DNA of 64,000 nucleotides, taken from NCBI RefSeq assembly GCF_003258605.2, contig NZ_CP031264.1, forward strand, positions 6,626,232-6,690,231. Reading direction: 5' to 3'. The notes under the pieces were generated by a model. That model was not told where the DNA came from and did not search any database. It was given only the letters and a program-made list of their open reading frames with translations. Made by a program: the position numbers and the translations under genes. Of the stretch, positions 54,698-63,499 are shown piece by piece. This stretch comes from Peterkaempfera bronchialis (GTDB lineage: Bacteria; Actinomycetota; Actinomycetes; Streptomycetales; Streptomycetaceae). Positions within the stretch are counted from its first letter, which is position 1. Each line of letters starts with the position of its first letter.

Positions 54698-55951
54698 ATG
54701 GACGGCCGCCCCGAGCCGGAGCAGCGCGAAGCCGCACACCCGTCGTCGCCCCCGCGTGTCGTCCTCGGGGTGAGCGGTGGCATCGCCGCCTACAAGGCGT
54801 GCGAGCTGCTGCGCCGCCTCACCGAGTCCGGCCACCGAGTGACCGTGGTCCCCACCGCCGCCGCGCTGCACTTCGTGGGCGAGGCCACCTGGGCCGCGCT
54901 CTCCGGGAACCGGGTGGCCACCGAGACCTGGGAGAGCGTCCACGAGGTCCCGCATGTGCGGATCGGCCAGCAGGCCGACCTGGTGGTCGTCGCCCCCGCC
55001 ACCGCCGACCTGCTCGCCAAGGCCGCCCACGGCCTGGCCGACGACCTGCTGACCAACACCCTGCTCACGGCCCGCTGCCCGGTGGTCTTCGCCCCCGCGA
55101 TGCACACCGAGATGTGGGAGCACCCGGCCACCCAGGAGAATGTCGCCACCCTGCGCCGCCGGGGCGCGCTGGTGATCGAGCCAGCCGTGGGCCGGCTGAC
55201 CGGGGTGGACACCGGCAAGGGCCGGCTGCCGGACCCGGCCGCGATCTTCGACAGCTGCCGCCGGATCCTGGCCCGGGGCGACCGCGCCACCGTCACCGAC
55301 CTGGCCGACCGCCATGTGGTGGTCTCCGCAGGCGGCACCCGGGAACCGCTGGACCCGGTCCGCTTCCTCGGCAACCGCTCCTCCGGCAAGCAGGGCTACG
55401 CGCTGGCCGCCACCGCCGCCGCCCGGGGAGCCCGGGTCACCCTGCTGGCCGCCAACACCGAGCTGCCCGACCCCGCCGGGGTGGACGTCGTCCGGGTGGC
55501 CACCGCCGTGCAGCTGCGGGAGGCGGCCCTGAAGGCCGCGGCCGACGCCGACGCGGTGGTGATGGCGGCGGCGGTGGCCGACTTCCGCCCGGCGGAGTAC
55601 GCCACCGGCAAGATCAAGAAGGTGGAGGGCCAGGAGCCCGCCCCGGTCGCCCTGGTGCGCAACCCGGACATCCTCGCCGAGCTGGCCGCCCACCGGGGCC
55701 ACCCCGGCCAGATCGTGGTCGGCTTCGCCGCCGAGACGGACCAGGTGCTGGCCAACGGCCGCGCCAAGCTGGCCCGCAAGGGGTGCGACCTGCTGGTGGT
55801 CAATGAGGTGGGGGAGCGCAAGGTCTTCGGCGGCGACACCAACGAGGCGGTGATCCTGGGCGCCGACGGAACCGACACTCCTGTCCCATACGGCCCAAAG
55901 GACGCCCTGGCGGACGCGGTCTGGGATCTGGTCGCCGCACGGCTGCCCTGA
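54698..55951 (+). CDS. coaBC: Bifunctional phosphopantothenoylcysteine decarboxylase/phosphopantothenate-cysteine ligase
   Basis: 417 residues. Two steps of coenzyme A synthesis. CoaC half: FMN-binding GVSGGIAAYKACELLRRL, VVVAPATADLLAKAAHGLADD and APAMHTEMWEHPATQ. CoaB half from about residue 205: VVSAGGTREPLDPVRFLGNRSSGK, MAAAVADF and KIKKVEGQ. PAMH replaces the textbook PAMN, which I believe is common in actinobacteria. ATG 54698 is the likely start; upstream in-frame codons up to 54650 precede no ribosome binding site. Confidence 0.94.
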   Translation: MDGRPEPEQREAAHPSSPPRVVLGVSGGIAAYKACELLRRLTESGHRVTVVPTAAALHFVGEATWAALSGNRVATETWESVHEVPHVRIGQQADLVVVAPATADLLAKAAHGLADDLLTNTLLTARCPVVFAPAMHTEMWEHPATQENVATLRRRGALVIEPAVGRLTGVDTGKGRLPDPAAIFDSCRRILARGDRATVTDLADRHVVVSAGGTREPLDPVRFLGNRSSGKQGYALAATAAARGARVTLLAANTELPDPAGVDVVRVATAVQLREAALKAAADADAVVMAAAVADFRPAEYATGKIKKVEGQEPAPVALVRNPDILAELAAHRGHPGQIVVGFAAETDQVLANGRAKLARKGCDLLVVNEVGERKVFGGDTNEAVILGADGTDTPVPYGPKDALADAVWDLVAARLP

Positions 55952-56040
55952 CCTGCGCGGGGGGGCTTGGCCAGGGCGCTCGGAACGAGCACTTCCGGTA
56001 ACCGATGCGTCCGATTGTGCCATCCACCACCCGAGACTCC

Positions 56041-56071
56041 ATGACATTCCCCAGTTCACGACCGTTAGACT
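56041..56071 (+). promoter_or_regulatory. Candidate metK promoter
   Basis: TGACAT (56042-56047), 18 nt, TAGACT (56066-56071). The leader then contains a hairpin ACGCCCCC/GGGGGCGT (56093-56115). I looked for a SAM riboswitch core and did not recognise one. Confidence 0.45.
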
Positions 56072-56149
56072 CGCTCCCAGAAGTCTTTCCGGACGCCCCC
56101 GCCCGCCGGGGGCGTTCAGTCAGCAGCCGCTGCAACCCCAGGGAGCGCT

Positions 56150-57358
56150 GTGTCTCGCCGCCTGTTCACCTCGGAGTCCGTGACCGAGGGACACCCCGAC
56201 AAGATCGCTGACCAGATCAGCGACACCATCCTCGACGCACTCCTCAAGGACGACCCCACCTCGCGGGTCGCCGTGGAGACGCTGATCACCACCGGCCAGG
56301 TGCATGTCGCCGGCGAGGTGACCACCAAGGCGTACGCGCCGATCGCGACGCTGGTCCGGGACAAGATCCTGGAGATCGGGTACGACTCGTCCAAGAAGGG
56401 GTTCGACGGCGCCTCCTGCGGCGTGTCGGTCTCCATCGGCGCCCAGTCGCCGGACATCGCCCAGGGCGTGGACGCGGCCTATGAGAACCGGGTCGAGGGC
56501 GACGACGACGAGCTGGACCGGCAGGGCGCGGGCGACCAGGGCCTGATGTTCGGCTACGCCTGCGACGACACGCCCGAGCTGATGCCGCTGCCGATCACCC
56601 TGGCGCACCGGCTGGCCCGCCGGCTCTCCGAGGTGCGCAAGAACGGCACCATCCCCTACCTGCGCCCGGACGGCAAGACCCAGGTCACCATCGAGTACGA
56701 CGGCGACCGGCCGGTCCGCCTGGACACCGTCGTGGTCTCCTCGCAGCACGCCTCCGACATCGACCTGGACTCGCTGCTCGCCCCCGACATCCGCGAGTTC
56801 GTGGTGGAGCCGGAGCTGGCGAGGCTGGCCGAGGACGGCATCACCCTCTCCTTCGAGGGCTACCGGCTGCTGGTCAACCCCACCGGACGGTTCGAGATCG
56901 GCGGCCCGATGGGCGACGCCGGACTGACCGGCCGCAAGATCATCATCGACACCTACGGCGGCATGGCCCGCCACGGCGGCGGCGCCTTCTCCGGCAAGGA
57001 CCCGTCCAAGGTCGACCGCTCCGCCGCCTACGCCATGCGCTGGGTCGCCAAGAACATCGTCGCCGCCGGGCTGGCCCGCCGCGCCGAGGTCCAGGTCGCC
57101 TACGCCATCGGCAAGGCCGAGCCGGTCGGCCTCTTCGTGGAGACCTTCGGCACCGAGACCGCCCCGGTCGCCAGGATCCAGGCCGCCGTCACCCAGGTCT
57201 TCGACCTCCGCCCGGCCGCCATCATCCGCGACCTGGACCTGCTGCGCCCGATCTACTCCCAGACCGCCGCGTACGGCCACTTCGGCCGCGACCTGCCGGA
57301 CTTCACCTGGGAGCGCACCGACCGCGCCGAGGAGCTGAAGAAGGCCGTCGAAGCCTGA
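56150..57358 (+). CDS. metK: S-adenosylmethionine synthetase
   Basis: 402 residues. Makes SAM from methionine and ATP. Opens [20 protein letters not shown], has [12 protein letters not shown] and the P-loop-like [22 protein letters not shown] 56150 follows AGGGAG. In streptomycetes SAM supply affects sporulation and antibiotic synthesis. It stands alone with its own promoter, leader hairpin and terminator; the accessory scar begins right after. Confidence 0.97.
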   Translation: MSRRLFTSESVTEGHPDKIADQISDTILDALLKDDPTSRVAVETLITTGQVHVAGEVTTKAYAPIATLVRDKILEIGYDSSKKGFDGASCGVSVSIGAQSPDIAQGVDAAYENRVEGDDDELDRQGAGDQGLMFGYACDDTPELMPLPITLAHRLARRLSEVRKNGTIPYLRPDGKTQVTIEYDGDRPVRLDTVVVSSQHASDIDLDSLLAPDIREFVVEPELARLAEDGITLSFEGYRLLVNPTGRFEIGGPMGDAGLTGRKIIIDTYGGMARHGGGAFSGKDPSKVDRSAAYAMRWVAKNIVAAGLARRAEVQVAYAIGKAEPVGLFVETFGTETAPVARIQAAVTQVFDLRPAAIIRDLDLLRPIYSQTAAYGHFGRDLPDFTWERTDRAEELKKAVEA

Positions 57359-57378
57359 CCCACGCACCCCGAACGCCC

Positions 57379-57412
57379 CGGCGGGCCCCGCTCTCAGGAG
57401 CGGGGCCCGCCG
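57379..57412 (+). terminator. Terminator of metK
   Basis: A 15 bp perfect stem (57379-57393 with 57398-57412) and a TCAG tetraloop. Confidence 0.9.
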
Positions 57413-57490
57413 AAGTGTTCTCTTGACCTACTGAAGGTGTTCTGTGTCCATCATCCGCCCGGCAGCATTCCCCGGACGGTGAGTCGAACG

Positions 57491-57706
57491 CTATCGGGTC
57501 GCCCCCAGACGGCGGAGGGCTGCCACGACGATCAGTCCGACGGCGGCCCCGGCGCAGGATTCCAACGCCGTCATCATTGCCGAGTCGCCTTGGCTGACTG
57601 CGAACGCCGCGTACAGGACGACGCCGAAAAGAGCGGCTGAAATGTACTGCCACCTGGGAGGGAGCAGAGAATCGGTCCTCTGTCGCAGCGTTATGAAGAA
57701 ATTCAT
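57491..57706 (-). CDS. Small two-helix membrane protein, candidate immunity protein
   Basis: 71 residues from ATG 57706, with AAGGTG 5 nt upstream (a GTG at 57712 would add two residues). Two hydrophobic segments are seen: YISAALFGVVLYAAFAV and ESCAGAAVGLIVVAAL, joined by a short loop, with a basic end (RRLGATR). The gene starts 7 nt after the stop of an RHS toxin tail on the same strand, and its ribosome binding site overlaps that stop. Position, size and topology suit an immunity protein against a membrane-acting toxin. Codon choice is visibly less G+C-biased than in the neighbours. No family recognised. Confidence 0.55.
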   Translation of the reverse strand: MNFFITLRQRTDSLLPPRWQYISAALFGVVLYAAFAVSQGDSAMMTALESCAGAAVGLIVVAALRRLGATR

Positions 57707-57713
57707 TCGCACC

Positions 57714-58091
57714 TTAGAACCATGTATTCGATCCTCGGAATACTCCGTAGAATCCGCCGCCGACAGCGGCGCCGGGTGCGCAACCGATACCGCCGCTCAT
57801 GGTACCAGCGATCACGTATCCGCCGATAACCCCGATTCCTCCGCCGATGGTACCGCCCCGACCGCCATAGAAAAAGACGCCCTTCGCCCGGCGGGCACCC
57901 CAGTGCCAGAATGAGCGCTTGCCTCGGCAGCGCTTCTGCTATGCCTGCCAGCACTTTCCATCGATATCGGTGTCGTAGTGGTTGAGCTTGGCGGTGGTCT
58001 GGGTCCAGGTGGTGCCGGTGTTGGTCTCGGTGGTGAAGCCGCGGAAGCGCAGGTTGGAGTCGAGGGTCCAGGTCTGGCGCTGGGTGCGGGT
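57714..58091 (-). pseudogene. Remnant of an RHS/YD-repeat polymorphic toxin
   Basis: On the minus strand one frame reads an RHS core fragment, RTQRQTWTLDSNLRFRGF ... TGTTWTQTTAKLNHYD, running straight into DIDGKCWQA, which resembles the end of an RHS core (normally hundreds of residues later). A TAG (57941-57939) interrupts the frame. It then continues for 74 codons as a basic segment (QKRCRGKRSFWHWGARRAKG) and a glycine-zipper hydrophobic tail (IGGGIGVIGGYVIAG, GAAVGGGFYGVF), stopping at TAA 57716-57714. So the gene lacks its 5' part, has an apparent internal deletion and a nonsense codon. Its 5' break abuts the truncated CGNR gene. Confidence 0.65.
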
Positions 58092-58634
58092 TGGCTCTGC
58101 CTGGACTTCATCCGCACCCTGCGCCACCGGGGCACCGACGCCGTCTCGGAGGAGTTGGCCGACCCGGCCGACCTCGCCGCCTGGGTGCGCCAGTGCGTAC
58201 CCTCCGCCGTCGGCAGCGCGGTGCCGTCGGCGGACGCCGCCCGGGTCGGCGAGGCGCGGCGGCTCCGGGAGGCGGTCCACCAGCTGGTCCAGGCAGCTCG
58301 GGGGCCCGGTGGCGCCGGAGCCTGCGGACGAGAGGCCCTGGAGTGCGTCAACCGCGCGGCGGCGCGGCCGGTGCCCACGCCGAGCCTCGATCCGTCGGGG
58401 GGCATCCGCTGGCGCGCGGACGATCCGGTGGACGCGGCCCTCTCGCTGGTCGCCCGCGACGCCCTGGACCTCGCCACCTCGGCGTCCGCGACCCGCGTCC
58501 GGCAGTGCGCCGGGCCGCTCTGCGGCGCGCTCTTCCTGGACGGCTCGCGCCCGGGGACCCGCCGCTGGTGCGCGATGGGCGTCTGCGGCAACGCCGCCAA
58601 GAAGCAGGCCCTCCGCACCCGATCCGCCCGCTGA
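57978..58634 (+). CDS. CGNR zinc-finger (ABATE domain) regulator, 5'-truncated
   Basis: From 58089 the frame reads GWLCLDFIRTLRHRGTDAVSEEL, the start of an ABATE domain, and ends with the CGNR zinc finger (CAGPLCGALFLDGSRPGTRRWC, split as CAGPLCGALF and RRWCAMGVCGN). Proteins of this type are described as putative stress-related transcription regulators. The family N-terminus and a proper start are absent: upstream of 58089 the DNA is the antisense of the RHS remnant, and the only in-frame starts (for example GTG 57978) would add a Gly-rich noise segment. The coding part is intact to the stop, but expression is doubtful. Confidence 0.6.
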   Translation: MVELGGGLGPGGAGVGLGGEAAEAQVGVEGPGLALGAGWLCLDFIRTLRHRGTDAVSEELADPADLAAWVRQCVPSAVGSAVPSADAARVGEARRLREAVHQLVQAARGPGGAGACGREALECVNRAAARPVPTPSLDPSGGIRWRADDPVDAALSLVARDALDLATSASATRVRQCAGPLCGALFLDGSRPGTRRWCAMGVCGNAAKKQALRTRSAR

Positions 58635-58660
58635 CCGGGGCCGCAGGCCGGACCGGTCGG

Positions 58661-58690
58661 AGCAGCTTGGAGCAGCTTGGAGCAGCCTGG
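58661..58690. repeat. 10-bp tandem repeat between the CGNR and MOSC genes
   Basis: AGCAGCTTGG twice, then AGCAGCCTGG, just past the CGNR stop. Confidence 0.8.
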
Positions 58691-58700
58691 TCGGCTCGGA

Positions 58701-59243
58701 TCAGACCCGGTCGAGCGGCCGATGCGGCTCGTCCGGGAGCTCGACCCTGATCGCGTCGCCGGGCCGGACCGTGCCGCCGCTCACCACGACGCTCATGATC
58801 CCGGCCTTGCGTACGACATTGCCGGCCTCGTCGCGGCCGACCACCCGCTTCAGCAGCCCGCTCTGGAAGTGGTCGATCTGGAGGCAGGGGTTGCGCAGCC
58901 CGGTGACCTCCACGACCGCCTCGTCGCCGAGGTGCAGCAGCGTGCCGACGGGCAGGTCGAGCAGCCGGATGCCGCTGGTGGTGATGTTCTCGCCGAGGTC
59001 ACCGGGCAGGACCCTGAACCCCTCCCGGCCGAGCTCGGCGAAGAGCTCCTCATGGATGAGGTGGACCTGGCGCAGGTTCGGCTGCGTGGGGTCCTGCGCG
59101 ACCCGCGAGCGGTGCCTGACCGTCACCCCGGCGTGGACATCCCCCTCCACGCCGAGCCCGGCGATCAGGGTGATGCTGCTCCGGTTCGGCTTGGTGAACG
59201 TGTACTCGCCATTGCTGCTGACCGCCGTCACCGTCCCGGTCAT
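58701..59243 (-). CDS. MOSC domain protein
   Basis: 180 residues, a stand-alone MOSC domain as found in molybdenum-cofactor sulfurases and the YiiM/YuaD group. Visible are GLGVEGDVHAG, RQVHLIHEELF, LPGDLGENITTSG and the conserved Cys in VTGLRNPCLQI, which is thought to carry sulfur or contact the cofactor. The substrate is unknown; detoxification of N-hydroxylated compounds is known for YiiM-like members. The start at 59243 is ATG on the minus strand. It is followed in the opposite direction by CGNR. Confidence 0.88.
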   Translation of the reverse strand: MTGTVTAVSSNGEYTFTKPNRSSITLIAGLGVEGDVHAGVTVRHRSRVAQDPTQPNLRQVHLIHEELFAELGREGFRVLPGDLGENITTSGIRLLDLPVGTLLHLGDEAVVEVTGLRNPCLQIDHFQSGLLKRVVGRDEAGNVVRKAGIMSVVVSGGTVRPGDAIRVELPDEPHRPLDRV

Positions 59244-59291
59244 CCCGGAGCCCCCTTCTCGGTAGCGATGTCCACCCCCGAGCCTACGCGG

Positions 59292-60119
59292 CTACCGCCC
59301 CGCCTCGGGCCAGCCGTGCAGCCGTACCGCCCGGCGGATCAGCGTCAGCATGACCACCGCCCCGGCGAAGACCACCGCGCACACCAGCCCGGCGAACGCC
59401 GCCGCCGGGGCGGTGGCCGGCAGCAGATTGGCCCCGGCGACCAGCAGCACCACCGTGGTGAGACCCCCGGCCACGGCCGCCCACGCCCGTCCGCGCGGAG
59501 CCTGGGCGTGGATGCGGAGCGGACGGGCCGCCCCGGCGGCCAGCAGCACGCCCCCGACCGGCACCGCCACCGCTCCCCACACCCCGCCGAAGTGCTCCGC
59601 CAGCGCCGCCAGCGCGACCACCGCCGCCGAGCAGGGAGCCATCGCCAGCGCCAGCAACCCGGCCTCCGCACCGACCGCAGGCCCCGGGCTGCCCTTGACC
59701 CGGACCAGGGGCAGCCGTATCCGCGAGGCGGCGGTGAAGACCGGTACCGCGCACAGCAGCGCGCCCGCCGCCGCCACCAGTTCGGCCGTCGACCGGTCGG
59801 CCATCCGGTCCCGCAACACGTCCACGGTGAGGAAGAAGACCGCCGAGCCGAGGAACCCCGCCAGGAGCGCAGGCCACACCCGGCTGCGGTGCTGGGCGAA
59901 GACCCACCAGACCAGACACCCGCCGGCCGGCCCCAAGGCCGGAGTCCCCCCGCCGCCGATCAGCCGGTGCACCCCCCACGCCAGCGCGCACAACAGCCAC
60001 GCGAGGAGCAGCATCCCGGCGGCCTCGCCCCACTCCACGGGCCGCACCTCCACGGGCCGCGTCCGCACCGGCGGAGCAGGGGCGTTCGGCTGGGTCGGCT
60101 CAGGATCAGGCGCAGGCAC
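59292..60119 (-). CDS. Multi-pass membrane protein of unknown function
   Basis: 275 residues with about seven hydrophobic helices (for example MLLLAWLLCALAWGV, VWPALLAGFLGSAVFFLTV, GLTTVVLLVAGANLLPA) and a Pro-rich N-terminus. No family recognised. The GTG at 60119 has no Shine-Dalgarno; a GTG near 60040 (GTG GAG TGG), preceded by GGAGG, is an alternative that would drop the Pro-rich segment. It is divergent from priA. Confidence 0.65.
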   Translation of the reverse strand: MPAPDPEPTQPNAPAPPVRTRPVEVRPVEWGEAAGMLLLAWLLCALAWGVHRLIGGGGTPALGPAGGCLVWWVFAQHRSRVWPALLAGFLGSAVFFLTVDVLRDRMADRSTAELVAAAGALLCAVPVFTAASRIRLPLVRVKGSPGPAVGAEAGLLALAMAPCSAAVVALAALAEHFGGVWGAVAVPVGGVLLAAGAARPLRIHAQAPRGRAWAAVAGGLTTVVLLVAGANLLPATAPAAAFAGLVCAVVFAGAVVMLTLIRRAVRLHGWPEAGR

Positions 60120-60210
60120 GGGAGGATCCTAGGGGCACGCGCAGCGAGGCCGCGAAGCGCCCATCCGGCCAGGTCGGCCGTGTCGGTCCCGTCTGGTACG
60201 ACTAAGGGTG

Positions 60211-62348
60211 ATGAGCAGCACCGATCCGCAGCGGCCCGCCGACGCCGCCGCACCCGAGACCCCGGGAGCCGCCCGCGACGAGAGCGCGCCCCCCGAGCAG
60301 CTCGCGCTGCTCCGGGAGACCGTGCGCAAGGCCCGGCCCCGGGCGCGCGGGCCGCAGCCGCTGGCCGACGACCTGCCGGTGGCCCGGGTGCTGGTCGACA
60401 AGGGCCTCGCCCACCTTGACCAGTACTACGACTACGCGGTGCCCGCCAAGATGGCCGAGACCGCCCGGCCCGGGGTGCGGGTGCGGGTGCGGTTCGGCGC
60501 CCGGGTGGTGGAGGGGAAGCGGTCCGGCGGCGGTCTGCTCGACGGGTATGTGGTGGAGCGCCGCGCCGCCTCCGACTACCCCGGCCCGCTGGCCCCGCTC
60601 TCCCTGGTGCTCTCCCCGGAGCCCGTCCTCACCCCGCCGCTGCTGCGGCTCTGCCGGGCGGTCGCCGACCGCTACGCCGGGACCCTCGCCGATGTGCTCA
60701 GCCTCGCCGTGCCGCCCCGCCATGCCCGCGCCGAGGCCGACCCCTCCCCGGAGCCGCTGCCCGCCCCGCCCGCCCCCGATCCCGGCCCCTGGGCCCGCTA
60801 CCCCACGGGCGCGGGCTTCCTGGCGGCCCTGGCGTCCGGGCAGTCCCCGCGCGCGGTGTGGACCGCCCTGCCCGGCCCGCACTGGCCCGAGGAGGTCGCC
60901 CGCGCCGTCGCCGCCACCCTCGCCTCCGGCCGGGGCGCCCTGGTGGTGGTGCCCGACGGCCGCGCCACCGCCCGGGTCGACGCGGCGCTCACCGCGGTCC
61001 TCGGCCCCGGCCGCCACACCGCGCTCACCGCCGAACTGGGCCAGGAGGAGCGCTACCGCCGCTGGCTCGCCGTCAGCCGAGGCTCCGTACAGGCCGTCGC
61101 GGGCACCCGGGCCGCCATGTTCGCCCCCGTGCGCGACCTCGGCCTGCTGGTCGTCTGGGACGACGGCGACGGCAGCCACAGCGACCTGCACGCCCCCCAC
61201 CCGCACGCCCGCGACGTCGCCCTGCTGCGCGCCACCGAGGAGGGCGCCGGCGTACTGATCGGCGGTTTCGCCATGACCGTCGAGGCCGCCCAACTGGTCG
61301 CCACCGGCTGGGCCCGGCCGCTCGCCCCCGACCGCGAGGGCCTACGCCGCACCGCCCCCCTGGTACGGACCGTCGGCGACCGGGACCTCGCCCGCGACGA
61401 GGCCGCCCGCGCCGCCCGGCTGCCGACGCTCGCCTGGCAGACCGTGCGCGACGCGCTCACCCGTGGCCCGGTCCTGGTCCAGGTGCCGCGCCGGGGCTAT
61501 GTGCCGCGCCTGGCCTGCGCCCGCTGCCGGGAGCAGGCCCGCTGCGCGCACTGCGCCGGACCGCTGGAGGCCCGGGGCGGCGACGGGCTGCTGCACTGCG
61601 TCTGGTGCGGCCGTCCGGAGGGCGACTGGCACTGCCCGGAGTGCGGCTCCTTCCGGCTGCGCGCCCAGGTGGTGGGCGCCCGGCGGACCGCCGACGAACT
61701 GGGCCGGGCCTTCCCCAAGGTGCCGGTGCGCACCTCCGGGCGGGACGCGGTGCTGCCCACCGTCCCCGCCGCTCCGGCGCTGGTGGTGGCCACGCCCGGC
61801 GCCGAACCGGTCGCCGAGGGCGGCTATGCCGCCGCGCTGCTGCTGGACGGCTGGGCGCTGCTGAACCGGCCCGACCTGCGGGCGGCGGAGGAGGCGCTGC
61901 GCCGCTGGCTGGGCGCCGCGGCCCTGGTACGGCCGCAGAGCGAGGGCGGCACGGTGGTGGTGGTCGCCGAGCCGACCCTGCGGCCGGTCCAGGCGCTGGT
62001 GCGATGGGACCCGGCCGGGCATGCCGCCACCGAACTGCGGGAGCGGGCGGAGCTGGGCTTCCCGCCGATCTCCCGGATGGCCGCGGTCACCGGCTCGGCG
62101 GCGGCCGTCGCCGACCTGCTGGCCCTCACCCGGCTCCCCGAAGGCGCCGACGTACTCGGCCCGGTGCCCGTACCGGGCCCGCCGGGCCCGGGGCCGGGCG
62201 CCGAGCCGCAGCAACGGGCCCTGGTCCGCGTTCCGTCCGGGCAGGGCGCATCCCTCGCCGCCGCCCTCAAGGCCGCCCAGGCCGTCCGCCTCGCCCGCAA
62301 GCAGGCCGACCCGGTCCGCGTCCGCATTGACCCCCCGACATCGGCTGA
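60211..62348 (+). CDS. priA: Primosomal protein N' PriA (actinobacterial, no visible helicase motifs), frame break at its 3' end
   Basis: Replication restart protein. The N-terminal 3'-DNA-binding domain (VARVLVDKGLAHLDQYYDY), degenerate helicase lobes without a Walker A motif, and a zinc module with four CxxC pairs (CARC, CAHC, CVWC, CPEC) are typical of actinobacterial PriA, which is thought to lack helicase activity. It ends ALKAAQAVRLARKQADPVRV in frame, but then misses the stop: GACATCGGCTGA at 62337-62348 would end the gene if the C-run at 62331-62336 had one more C. As sequenced, the frame stays open for 1.5 kb through unrelated DNA. The start is ATG 60211 or GTG 60208, close to a TACGAC -10 (60197-60202). 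Confidence 0.85.
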
Positions 62349-62722
62349 CCGGCCCCCGGCCGCCCAGGCCGCCTCGCCCGCAAGCGGGTTGGCCCAGCCC
62401 GCGTCCGCATCGACCCCCGCATCGACCCCCCGACATCGGCTGAGCGGCCCCCGGCCCCCGGCCCCCGTCCGCCTCGCCCGCAAGTGGGCCGACCCGATCC
62501 GCATCCGCGTCGACTTCTGCCTCCCCGCCTGGTGCCGGGGCAACGGCCCAGCCCCGGCTGGCCGCCTCGCCCGTAAGCGGCCCAGCCCCGCGTCCGCGTC
62601 GACTTCTGCCCCCGCCCGGTGCCGGGCCAACTGCCCAGCCCAGGCCGTCCGTCTCGCCCGCAAGCAGGCCGACCCGGTCCGCATCCGCATCGCCCCCCGG
62701 CATCGGCTGACCGCCCCGCGCC
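62278..62722. repeat. Degenerate five-copy repeat array built from the priA 3' end
   Basis: Copies begin near 62278, 62365, 62463, 62559 and 62641 (period about 82-98 bp). The shared core is CCGCCTCGCCCGCAAG followed by variants of GGCCGACCCGGTCCGCATCC. The first and last copies are most alike and both end CATCGGCTGACC. The array fills the 400 nt between priA and the convergent HTH gene; no other gene is seen there. Confidence 0.8.
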
Positions 62723-62745
62723 CCCGCCCGCTGCCGGGGCGACGC

Positions 62746-63282
62746 TCAGAGCGTCGGCCGCTGCAATGGCCGGGCTGTGCCGCCCTGCCGGGCCACCGGG
62801 ATCGCGCCGGGCCGGGCGGGCGCGGCTGCCGTGGGCGGCGGAGGCGGCGGTGCGGCGGCGGGTGCGGCTGCGGGCTGCTGGTCGTCGGCGGGCTGCGTCG
62901 GGGCGGGGACCGGCCCCGGAGCCGCGCCCGCCGCCGGTCGCCGCATCCCGTAACGGCGGTGCACCGCCTGCTTGGTGACGCCCAGCGCCGAACCCACCGA
63001 GTCCCAGGAGAACCCCAGCGAGCGGTCGAACTCCACCGCCGCCGCCACCAGGGACTCCACGCTGTCCCGCAGCTCCTGCGCCAGCCGCACCGTCGGCGCC
63101 GGAGCCCTGCCGTACACGACGAACCCCGCCGAGGTACTGGGCCGGCGCGGCCGGTAGACATTCCCCAACTGGGCGGTGAGCGTGCGCAGTGCGTCCACCT
63201 GCCGGCGCACTTTCTCGATGTCGCGGACGAGCAGGTGCAGGCTGGCCCGAGCCCGGGCGTCGTGCGTCGTATGGTCGGCCAT
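62746..63282 (-). CDS. Small helix-turn-helix protein with Pro/Ala-rich tail
   Basis: 178 residues. N-terminal helical region ([20 protein letters not shown]), then a helix-turn-helix of the type [23 protein letters not shown], followed by a disordered tail of Pro, Ala and Gln. Probably DNA binding, target unknown. ATG 63282 is preceded by GGAGAGG. It is divergent from def; a palindrome in the gap (63352-63370) could be its operator. Its end faces the priA repeat array. Confidence 0.75.
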   Translation of the reverse strand: MADHTTHDARARASLHLLVRDIEKVRRQVDALRTLTAQLGNVYRPRRPSTSAGFVVYGRAPAPTVRLAQELRDSVESLVAAAVEFDRSLGFSWDSVGSALGVTKQAVHRRYGMRRPAAGAAPGPVPAPTQPADDQQPAAAPAAAPPPPPPTAAAPARPGAIPVARQGGTARPLQRPTL

Positions 63283-63351
63283 AGAACCGGAGCCTCTCCA
63301 GGACGGGCAGGGGTGGGCGGGGCGCTGCTGCCCCGGTCGATCTCCATGCAC

Positions 63352-63370
63352 GGTCAATCTCGCCTTGACC
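63352..63370. promoter_or_regulatory. Inverted repeat between the HTH and def genes
   Basis: GGTCAA-N7-TTGACC, a perfect 6+6 palindrome about 70 nt upstream of the HTH start and 130 nt upstream of def. Each arm also reads as a TTGACC -35 box. TAGACT at 63453-63458 may be the def -10. Confidence 0.4.
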
Positions 63371-63499
63371 AACGCCCGAGCGGCACCCCGGGTCACGCTT
63401 CCGGACGAACCGGCCAGGCGCCGGCCTGCGCGGGAGCCCCGCCGGGGCCCCGTAGACTGGGAGGCCGTCCCAGCCTCGACCCGACGGGAGCCCGTTCCG

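Noticed and set aside
55952-56149. Possible SAM riboswitch before metK
   Set aside because: Only one simple G/C hairpin is seen; no conserved riboswitch core was recognised.
57703-57954. 83-codon Arg-rich minus-strand frame
   Set aside because: It overlaps the RHS tail in a different frame and reads the Gly-rich DNA as Arg/Tyr; no family features.
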